This document shows positions 54,116 through 60,847 of a stretch of 64,000 bases of DNA, one piece after another. Position numbers and translations under genes: made by a program. The stretch comes from a virus, in the IMG/VR virus record IMGVR_UViG_3300025138_000014, positions 1 through 64,000 of that record. One strand, 5' to 3'. The notes below the pieces were generated by a model. That model saw nothing but the letters and a program-made list of their open reading frames with translations. It was not told the origin of the DNA and did no database searches. Numbering within the stretch: the first letter of the stretch is position 1; each line of letters starts with the position of its first letter.

Positions 54116-55241
54116 CGATTGGGCAGACATTGTAAATAACGGCAAAATGTTAGAAGAATATTCTGCAATTAGCCAAATGAAACAATACAAGATTCAAGTA
54201 ACTCTTGAGCTGCTTGAAGGCTGTTCTTATCTTTGCCCGGGTTGTTTTGTAAAACGTAGGGGTAATTGGCATCCAAAATCAATAGCATTATTTCATAGTT
54301 TAGCATATGAACTTAAAGATAGAACTGATATTGTTCTTGATGATATTGTTATCGGACCTACAGATTTCTATGGCGCAGAAAACTTAGAAGAAATACTTGA
54401 TGATCCTAGATTGGCTGATGCTATTCTTATGATGCCTGAGGATAATAGAAACATACAACATAACTGTTCTATTTTAGGTTCTCTATCTGAAAAAGATATT
54501 GAGAGTAAAATTAAGAAAGTTGAAAATTCTAGGCTGGGAGCTGTAGTTAAATGTTGGGATGTGCAAATTGCACTAGATTTAAATAGGTTACTTAACGATG
54601 ATGATTATAGACAAGCACTTGAAAATAGAGTAAAGATGTTTGAAGATAGTTCACTAGAATTTGAAATATCAATGGCAACTAACATTGTAAATAATATTGA
54701 AAGTATATTATTTGAAGCCATAAATTACACTAGAGAAAAATATTCTACAGTTATAGAAATACTTCCATCTGTAGTTAGGTCATTAAGTGCTAATAGCAAA
54801 CATGCCGTGAAACTATTTAAGTGGAACTCCATGCTTGATACTTTTGCCAAAGAGCCGGATTTTAAAAATAAGTTTCATTTCCTACAAGGAGATATATCTC
54901 ATAAGACTTTTCAATATGCAGTTGTTAATATACATTTTGGAAAGTTTTATGCTTCACCATTTATTTATGAAAATGCTCAGATTTATAAAGAATCATTTGA
55001 AATTAAAATTAATGATTCTATCCATGAATCTATACTAGCACATAAAGATGCAATTGTAAACAAACAAATAGAAAGTAGTGCAAATAAAGAGTGTGGTTCT
55101 TGTAAATATTTAACCATATGTTCTCATAGAATGATTCCACAAGTAATGGACACATTTTTTAAAGACCGATATGAGTGCATATTAAATAAAGATGTAATAA
55201 GTATCTGGGATTATGAGGTGTATCGTGGGAATAGTTATTAA
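54105..55241 (+). CDS. Radical SAM enzyme, GPTD family (rSAM 8)
   Basis: The 378-residue product has Cys40, 44 and 47 (LEGCSYLCPGCFVKRRGN), DIVIGPTDFYGAENLEEI and a C-terminal CGSCKYLTICSHRM with a final Cys in RYECILNKD. The CFVKRRGN stretch is very similar to CFVHRRGN of rSAM 7, so these two are the closest pair in the array. The start ATG overlaps the end of rSAM 7 by 11 bases and the gene end overlaps rSAM 9 by 29 bases. One protein can be mistaken for a housekeeping enzyme, but the array as a whole cannot. Confidence 0.88.
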   Translation: MLNNDWADIVNNGKMLEEYSAISQMKQYKIQVTLELLEGCSYLCPGCFVKRRGNWHPKSIALFHSLAYELKDRTDIVLDDIVIGPTDFYGAENLEEILDDPRLADAILMMPEDNRNIQHNCSILGSLSEKDIESKIKKVENSRLGAVVKCWDVQIALDLNRLLNDDDYRQALENRVKMFEDSSLEFEISMATNIVNNIESILFEAINYTREKYSTVIEILPSVVRSLSANSKHAVKLFKWNSMLDTFAKEPDFKNKFHFLQGDISHKTFQYAVVNIHFGKFYASPFIYENAQIYKESFEIKINDSIHESILAHKDAIVNKQIESSANKECGSCKYLTICSHRMIPQVMDTFFKDRYECILNKDVISIWDYEVYRGNSY

Positions 55242-56241
55242 CAATAAAAGAGCTGCCCAAGCAGATGCAGACTTTGATGTAAGTTTAGGTCAAGGACATG
55301 AAATAAAAGTCCAGTTCAATTGTGAGATATTATCTGGCTGTGAGTTTAAATGTAAAGGATGTTTTGTTAATAAATTAGGCAACAATGTTGGGTCATTTGA
55401 TAGGTTAAACAATGCCATTGATCTGTTTAGCGCAAATGGATATAGAGTATCAACAATTAATATCGGACCCACAGATTTATTCGGTAATAATAATGTTATT
55501 GAGTTATTGAAAGATGAAACCTTTCGTGAATGTTTAAGCAAAGTTTCTACTATACAATTCGTCACGACCCTAATAAACATTTCGTCAGAAGTAATTGATT
55601 TACTTAACAGCATACCTAAAATAGATGGGTTTATGTATGATGCAAACATAGCTTTACAACCACCAGTAAATTGGGATATGATAGAGGAACGGCTAAAACT
55701 ACTCAACGGTTTTACCGATGATCTAAATTATTATATGGTTTATAATATGGGTAATGATGACGAGTACAATAATAAAGTATTAGAAATGTCTGATATTGTA
55801 GATGATAGATTTGATTCTATTCTTACATTAAATCCATCATTCTTTAGAGCGCCAAAAAGTAAAGTACAAACACATCTAATTGAGAAGTGGAAAAATTATG
55901 ACTTTTCACCTGACTTATATCCAAAGACAATTATTGATAAATCGCAAGGTGGAAGTCTTGAACTAAATTACACATACTGTAATGGTAGGTTTTTCTGGAC
56001 TCCATTTGTATATGATATTGCTATGATCGGAACTAAGGAGTTTGAAGTCAAAGATGAGAACGATATTGAATCTTGGACTGAAGCTAAATCATTTCAATTT
56101 ATGAAACAATTAACGTATTCTAGTGAAACGGAAAACTGTGGTTCTTGCGGTAACATGATGACTTGTATAGACAAAGGGGTTCTAAGTTATATGGAACATC
56201 ATTCAATTAAATCTTGTGTCTTTCCTGGAGTCTTTTCATAA
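55213..56241 (+). CDS. Radical SAM enzyme, GPTD family (rSAM 9)
   Basis: The 342-residue product has Cys43, 47 and 50 (LSGCEFKCKGCFVNKLGN), INIGPTDLFGNNNVIEL and CGSCGNMMTCIDKG with a final Cys in IKSCVFPG. An alternative start is the GTG at 55225, which has GAGG in front of it. It is the last + strand gene of the array, and its 3' end overlaps the 3' end of the opposite-strand rSAM 10 by 43 bp, so the two convergent transcripts are complementary at their ends. No terminator is visible between them. Confidence 0.87.
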   Translation: MRCIVGIVINNKRAAQADADFDVSLGQGHEIKVQFNCEILSGCEFKCKGCFVNKLGNNVGSFDRLNNAIDLFSANGYRVSTINIGPTDLFGNNNVIELLKDETFRECLSKVSTIQFVTTLINISSEVIDLLNSIPKIDGFMYDANIALQPPVNWDMIEERLKLLNGFTDDLNYYMVYNMGNDDEYNNKVLEMSDIVDDRFDSILTLNPSFFRAPKSKVQTHLIEKWKNYDFSPDLYPKTIIDKSQGGSLELNYTYCNGRFFWTPFVYDIAMIGTKEFEVKDENDIESWTEAKSFQFMKQLTYSSETENCGSCGNMMTCIDKGVLSYMEHHSIKSCVFPGVFS

Positions 56242-57323
56242 TCAAATCCTGTTATAAGATTTTGACCAGTTTTATCCATGTAATTAAACCACATTCTCAT
56301 AATACAATCTGGTAAATCTCTCTCACGATTTTTCCAGTCCCATTGTGTATAGCATCTAAATCCACACTTGTTGTACCACTTACATGATAAGCAACCATTT
56401 TCATCCATATAAGCCTGCATCATGCCAGTATTATCTTTACGCTCAAACTTTGTATTAAAGTCCCTTTGATCGTATCTATCCCATCTACAATTAGATGTAG
56501 AATTATCTGGAAATATGGTAACTTTATTCAGAGCCAAACAGTGCATGTGATTAGACTCATTATAGATTAGATCCTTAATAGGGTTAATATCAGGATAGTT
56601 GTGATATACAAACTTTAGAAACTCCAGATATTTACTATCGGACGGAATCATATAATCATATCCACGGTCTGGAATATAATCGTCAAAATAGAAGTTGTCA
56701 AATTTATCATACAGATAATGAAAATACTCATCATCATCTGCCATGAACTTTTCTATACTGAGAGTAGTTGCTACCATATTAATTGAAGTAATATAATCAG
56801 CAAAATATTCAATGTTCTTTGCGTAGGGACCTTTTGTTGGTCTCCCGTCAAAGTCATAAGAGCAAATAATAAAGCTAGGTATATCAATAGCATTTAAATC
56901 ATCTAATAACTTTTTTAGTCTTTCTCTTTTACTAAATTGAAAAGAAGTAACCCACACAATTTTTATTGTTTGATCATGCTCGTCATAAATCTTTTTAACA
57001 GCTACTAGGAAATCATAATAATATGGATAAAACTCTTCCGATATTCTATCTTGAAATAATTCTCCTCCAAGCATATTGATCTGAATAATATCAGCACGAC
57101 CTTTCATCTTTATAACGTGTTCTTCAACCAATTCAAGCTTTGAAAATATACCCTCACGAGATAGTCCAACTTCAGACTTTTTATCATGGTGGCAGAACGA
57201 GCAGTTGAGATGACAATTCTCAAATAGAGTCATCTCAATCTCTGCTATATCAGGCCGTTTAGCCTCAAGCAAAGTTCTTGTAAAATCATATTCTGGGTTC
57301 GACTGAACCTTAGAGTTGATCAA
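56199..57323 (-). CDS. Radical SAM enzyme (rSAM 10), paralogue of rSAM 2
   Basis: The 374-residue product carries Cys37, 41 and 44 (FENCHLNCSFCHHDKKSE) and INMLGGELFQDRI. The C-terminal part has CRWDRYDQRDF, then CLSCKWYNKCGFRCYTQWDW and a final Cys in LPDCIMR, an auxiliary-cluster set. The MLGGELFQD block, the P-S-x8-F segment (MIPSDSKYLEFLKFVY) and the terminal cysteines match those of rSAM 2. The start overlaps the end of the 57310 helper by 14 bp. It is the last gene of the minus-strand operon from 60206. Confidence 0.87.
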   Translation of the reverse strand: MINSKVQSNPEYDFTRTLLEAKRPDIAEIEMTLFENCHLNCSFCHHDKKSEVGLSREGIFSKLELVEEHVIKMKGRADIIQINMLGGELFQDRISEEFYPYYYDFLVAVKKIYDEHDQTIKIVWVTSFQFSKRERLKKLLDDLNAIDIPSFIICSYDFDGRPTKGPYAKNIEYFADYITSINMVATTLSIEKFMADDDEYFHYLYDKFDNFYFDDYIPDRGYDYMIPSDSKYLEFLKFVYHNYPDINPIKDLIYNESNHMHCLALNKVTIFPDNSTSNCRWDRYDQRDFNTKFERKDNTGMMQAYMDENGCLSCKWYNKCGFRCYTQWDWKNRERDLPDCIMRMWFNYMDKTGQNLITGFDYEKTPGKTQDLIE

Positions 57324-57717
57324 ACATCATTTCCTCTTCATAGTATTTCCTTATATCTGGAACCATTCCTCTGCTTTCATCCCAATCTTCAAGTACAATA
57401 TCTAGGATAGCATGATAAACATCTGGATCGGTAGTATATCTTTTAAAGTATGGATCGTTATTAAAAAGTAAATCTACATCATCTAGTGCGGCAAAGAAGT
57501 CTTCGTTAAAATCTTCGGAGATCCATTTAGCATAACAGATAGCCACGGCATATGATTTTGCTGGATAAAGCCAAATATCCACTTTCTCATAAAAGTGCAT
57601 GATTGCATTATTAATAATTTCTTCATCAATAACAATATCAACTTTGTTTAGATCATCTTCATGTTCTGTTACCATATGGTGAAATGCTTTTTGTCTTACT
57701 TTCCATTCCTGCATCAC
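57310..57717 (-). CDS. Unrecognised helical helper protein (135 aa)
   Basis: This acidic, helical protein lies between rSAM 11 and rSAM 10 and overlaps both by a few bases. The segment AVAICYAKWISEDFNEDFFA resembles MYANWIATGNESFIDYYKDI of the 36510 protein, which also precedes an rSAM gene. The C-terminus is strongly acidic (RKYYEEEMMFDQL). I know no family with certainty. The repeated association with rSAM genes suggests an accessory role, perhaps a substrate-recognition partner. Confidence 0.7.
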   Translation of the reverse strand: MMQEWKVRQKAFHHMVTEHEDDLNKVDIVIDEEIINNAIMHFYEKVDIWLYPAKSYAVAICYAKWISEDFNEDFFAALDDVDLLFNNDPYFKRYTTDPDVYHAILDIVLEDWDESRGMVPDIRKYYEEEMMFDQL

Positions 57718-58769
57718 GCAACTCCTTCTAAATACATTTGCGATTCATCAACATAAGGTGTAATAGCATTTTCACTCATACCATTCATCTTTAATATTTG
57801 AGGTGCTAGTCCTTTCATCTGTTTACAATGTGCTTCAACAGTCTTTTCTCTTTTCATGTCACGTACTGTCTTTTTACAACCATTACATATTTCAAACATA
57901 GGACAACTAAAGCAAGACATTTTCATAGACTGAATATTTGGATCATGCTGTAACGGAGTTTGCATTTTTCCATTCATCTCTTCCTCAAAGTTGATTGGAT
58001 AATCCATATCATCTGCAAAAGAGCCACATGAATAATAATCTCCACCTGGATTAAATGCTCTAATTCCTTCATCACATTTTCTATTTTGCGGACAAGTTGT
58101 AGCACTTCCACCCAGCCGTCTTACCAACTGCTTTGTATTATATTCCCATTCGGTAAGACCTTGGTTATACACGTCAACGTAAATGGCATACATCTTACTT
58201 AATCTGTAAGTACTGCCTTGAACTCCAGAAGCCATAGCATAATTTAATTTACATTCGACATTCATTTCTTTAGCCAGCTTCACATTATCAATAGCACGAT
58301 AATCACTCATATCAGTCATAACGGAAATAAAGTCTGCTCTTTCACCGCAATACTTCAACATAGCATCTTGGCATCTCCAAAAGTCCTCTACAGTAAATTC
58401 GGTAAAATCACCTTTTAATCTACCACCACCAAATTGGAAAGATGTAGCAATACCCATTCGTTCGTGATTAAATAGATCAACCCACTTTTGTGGCTTCATT
58501 AAGAATGGCCATAAGTTTGTAGTGAAACTGATACTGGCTTTATAGTCATGTTCATCTAAGTGATCAATTAGATCCCAATAATATTTGGGCTTGACCATAA
58601 GTGGATCGCCACCATTAATAATTAAAGTATTGGTTTCTGGGTATCTTTTAAGGAATCTGTAGATATAATCTAAATCTAGTAACCCGGCTTTATCTGGGTC
58701 AATAGCGGTAGATGAACAGAATGAGCATTTAAAGTTACACGCTTCTGTAGGTTTAATAATTAGATCCAT
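57714..58769 (-). CDS. SPASM-domain radical SAM enzyme (rSAM 11)
   Basis: The 351-residue product has the cluster motif near its start (Cys11, 15 and 18 in TEACNFKCSFCSS) and LIINGGDPLM, the GGE-like motif with Asp. Its C-terminus is a classical SPASM region: CPQNRKCDEG, YYSCGSF, then SCFSCPMFEICNGCKKT and a final Cys in EAHCKQ. Enzymes of this class usually modify ribosomally made peptides or proteins (sactipeptide, quinohaemoprotein and anaerobic sulfatase maturases). It overlaps rSAM 12 by 10 bp and the small helper by 4 bp, in an operon that starts with a cupin. Confidence 0.9.
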   Translation of the reverse strand: MDLIIKPTEACNFKCSFCSSTAIDPDKAGLLDLDYIYRFLKRYPETNTLIINGGDPLMVKPKYYWDLIDHLDEHDYKASISFTTNLWPFLMKPQKWVDLFNHERMGIATSFQFGGGRLKGDFTEFTVEDFWRCQDAMLKYCGERADFISVMTDMSDYRAIDNVKLAKEMNVECKLNYAMASGVQGSTYRLSKMYAIYVDVYNQGLTEWEYNTKQLVRRLGGSATTCPQNRKCDEGIRAFNPGGDYYSCGSFADDMDYPINFEEEMNGKMQTPLQHDPNIQSMKMSCFSCPMFEICNGCKKTVRDMKREKTVEAHCKQMKGLAPQILKMNGMSENAITPYVDESQMYLEGVA

Positions 58770-59791
58770 TGCTTTTCTTCCGCTAGAGTCATCATCAAGG
58801 TTTTAGGTGCAGGACAGACATCATCCATCCAATAGAGTTGGTGACAATCAGATTTACAATATAAGAAAACTGGGCACTTATAACATCTCTCATCTCTATC
58901 GTTTATTTCTTCACTTATTGTGCACATTCGTGCAGGATTTAATTTTACTACCTCTGCTGGAGTATTTATAGTATCGTAATGTTTTGTTGGTGCAGTATTT
59001 GGACAACCCGCTACTGTTCCATCAGCATTAATAGTAAAAATTTTCTGCTCACAGTCACGACAAAAAGTACCAATACTAAATTGCCCATGTGAAAATTTCT
59101 TATAAACTGAGTCTAAAAATCCATTAAAGACATTATGATCTTTAGTTGTTTTGTGCATCTTCATCCACCAAGCATCTAATTCTCTATTATGTGGAAAAAT
59201 ATCAGTATTAATTTTAGCATTACCATCGTGGGTTAATCTCTCATAACTAATTTCATCAATGCCTATTGATTCCATATAGTCCGCTATCCATAGAGGTTCT
59301 AGTTTTAGAATGTCCTTAGATACCGAAATAAAACATTTCATTCTGTGACCACGAGAAGCTAAAAACTTTACATTGTTTTCCCATAGTTCTCTTTGTTTTT
59401 CATTAGAAAATCTAATATTTGGATCCCAGCTGGTTCCAATACTTCCGCCATCAATACATTCTTCAAGGAATGATAATCTTGCTTCATTTAATTTAAAAAC
59501 TAGATTGCTAGTTATTCCATGGGTACAACGGTCTCCCCATTGATCTTTAGTTATCCGATGAAATTCACGTAAATGATCCATTGGTGCAAGAAGAGGTTCT
59601 CCACCGTGATATTCTAAATGAATTTGATTTGTTCCGTTATCTAATTGATTGACCCAGTTAGCAGTCTTTATATGGTCAAAATAAATCTTTCTACCATTCT
59701 TACCGCTAGTGAAGCAATGGAAACAATTAAGATTGCAGGTTTCCGTTGTCTTCACATACACGCAAGTAAATTTTTGTGTCACTAATGCCAT
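58760..59791 (-). CDS. Radical SAM enzyme with SPASM-type C-terminus (rSAM 12), paralogue of rSAM 1
   Basis: The 343-residue product has Cys19, 23 and 26 (TETCNLNCFHCFTSGKNG), IHLEYHGGEPLLAPMDHL and IGTSWDPNIRFSNEKQRELW. Its C-terminus has CRDCEQKIFTINADGTVAGC and CYKCPVFLYCKSDCHQLYWM. All of these blocks match rSAM 1 nearly residue for residue. The start ATG lies inside the cupin gene (65-bp overlap). A GTG three codons on is also possible. The pair rSAM 1/rSAM 12 and the pair rSAM 2/rSAM 10 indicate that this minus-strand block is a partial, rearranged copy of the 29116-38089 cassette. Confidence 0.9.
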   Translation of the reverse strand: MALVTQKFTCVYVKTTETCNLNCFHCFTSGKNGRKIYFDHIKTANWVNQLDNGTNQIHLEYHGGEPLLAPMDHLREFHRITKDQWGDRCTHGITSNLVFKLNEARLSFLEECIDGGSIGTSWDPNIRFSNEKQRELWENNVKFLASRGHRMKCFISVSKDILKLEPLWIADYMESIGIDEISYERLTHDGNAKINTDIFPHNRELDAWWMKMHKTTKDHNVFNGFLDSVYKKFSHGQFSIGTFCRDCEQKIFTINADGTVAGCPNTAPTKHYDTINTPAEVVKLNPARMCTISEEINDRDERCYKCPVFLYCKSDCHQLYWMDDVCPAPKTLMMTLAEEKQWI

Positions 59792-60206
59792 AACTGAATA
59801 TCAATGCTTCCTGAGTGTTTAATGCACGATGTTTTGTGCCTTTTGGTATTTCTACTTGTTCACCTGGATTTAGTAACTTTGTAGAACCTTCAATTTCTAA
59901 TATTTTATTACCATCGCAGCAATATATTACTACATCTACTGGATCTGTATGTTCTTCAAAAGATGGACCATCAATAGGATTATAAAATATATGCATCGTG
60001 CCTTCATTATAATCAACAATCTTTTCATACATCTCAATTTTTAATGTATTCTTTTCTGCGATTAAAGCCGAAATTTTACCATAATATACCCAATAGTTAT
60101 CTTGTTCAACATACTGTATTCTGTGTTCACTATCTATAACCGAAACATTACAAACATTGAAGCACTGTTCGGAGAGAATAAACTCAAAGAACTGTTCAAA
60201 ATTCAT
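59727..60206 (-). CDS. Cupin-domain protein, possible oxygenase
   Basis: The 159-residue product has a single cupin barrel in its second half. It has FEEHTDPVDVVIYCCDGNKI with His86-x-Asp88, then NPGEQVEIPKGTKHRALN with His126. The H-x-D ... H set is the metal triad also used by Fe/2OG enzymes, and P-G-x5-P-x-G-x2-H is the second cupin motif. The N-terminal half is helical. It may be an iron enzyme or a small-ligand binder such as a sugar-binding cupin. It is the first gene of the minus-strand rSAM operon, behind a TATAAATA late promoter. Confidence 0.72.
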   Translation of the reverse strand: MNFEQFFEFILSEQCFNVCNVSVIDSEHRIQYVEQDNYWVYYGKISALIAEKNTLKIEMYEKIVDYNEGTMHIFYNPIDGPSFEEHTDPVDVVIYCCDGNKILEIEGSTKLLNPGEQVEIPKGTKHRALNTQEALIFSYGISDTKIYLRVCEDNGNLQS

Positions 60207-60237
60207 TTTTAAATCCCTACTAAATAATCATATATTA

Positions 60238-60245
60238 TATTTATA
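60238..60245 (-). promoter_or_regulatory. T4-type late promoter for the minus-strand rSAM operon
   Basis: An exact TATAAATA on the minus strand lies 31 bp before the cupin ATG at 60206. It should drive the cupin, rSAM 12, rSAM 11, the 57310 helper and rSAM 10. Late timing matches production of virion proteins. Confidence 0.7.
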
Positions 60246-60262
60246 ACTGCAGTGAGGACTTC

Positions 60263-60847
60263 ATGATAAAGCAAGCATTTGCAACACCCATATCCATAGA
60301 AAAAATTACTGTGGATGATATTGTCGAAACCATCTTTTTAGAATATGATTTATCTAAGCCCCCTGATGATAAGTATAACATATTCGAAGGTGATTGTAAA
60401 CCCGCCGTTAAAGAATTAGAAAAAATAGCCTATGATAGATTTCGTAATTATGTTGACAAAGCATTTGATATTGATATAGACAAATATGAGTCGGCGATGA
60501 AAGCATGGATAACAGGTCATGGGGAACAATATTCTATGGCTATACATAATCATTCTGGTTCTTGGTTCTCTGCTGTATACTATGCACTTGCAGAAGAACA
60601 AGGTCGTGGAGGAGCAATTTCTTTTCATGATCCAAGAACTAATGCAAATCGTGGATATGATGCTAATTTTGCACCACATTTTGCAGCAGAAAAGTTACAA
60701 CCAGAAACTGGAGACCTTGTGATATTTCCATCATTTTTATATCATCATGTAGATCCATATTTCTCAAAATTTAGAATAGCAATTCCAATTGATTTGTATC
60801 TGGCAGATTGGCCAGATGGAAAAGATAATGAAAGAATTTTTGAATGA
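60263..60847 (+). CDS. Fe(II)/2-oxoglutarate-dependent oxygenase
   Basis: The 194-residue product resembles the putative 2OG-Fe(II) oxygenase family with N-terminal ATPIS and the core MAIHNHSGSWFSAVYYALAE, then GGAISFHDPR, LQPETGDLVIFPSFLYHHVD and RIAIPIDLY. His95 or His97 and His161/162 are metal ligand candidates, and Arg (FRIAIPI) binds 2-oxoglutarate. Such enzymes are common in marine myoviruses, often near fibre genes. It ends with a four-base overlap with the collagen-hydroxylase-like gene, so both act at the same time and perhaps on related targets. The ribosome binding site is gtgagga. No late promoter is obvious on the + strand here. Confidence 0.85.
   Translation: MIKQAFATPISIEKITVDDIVETIFLEYDLSKPPDDKYNIFEGDCKPAVKELEKIAYDRFRNYVDKAFDIDIDKYESAMKAWITGHGEQYSMAIHNHSGSWFSAVYYALAEEQGRGGAISFHDPRTNANRGYDANFAPHFAAEKLQPETGDLVIFPSFLYHHVDPYFSKFRIAIPIDLYLADWPDGKDNERIFE

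Noticed and set aside
29116-59791. Reading the rSAM genes as auxiliary metabolic genes (cofactor or tRNA modification)
   Set aside because: None shows recognisable features of MoaA, QueE, MiaB or BioB beyond the shared rSAM core, and the genes are interleaved with fibre and CHxS-tail genes under late promoters.
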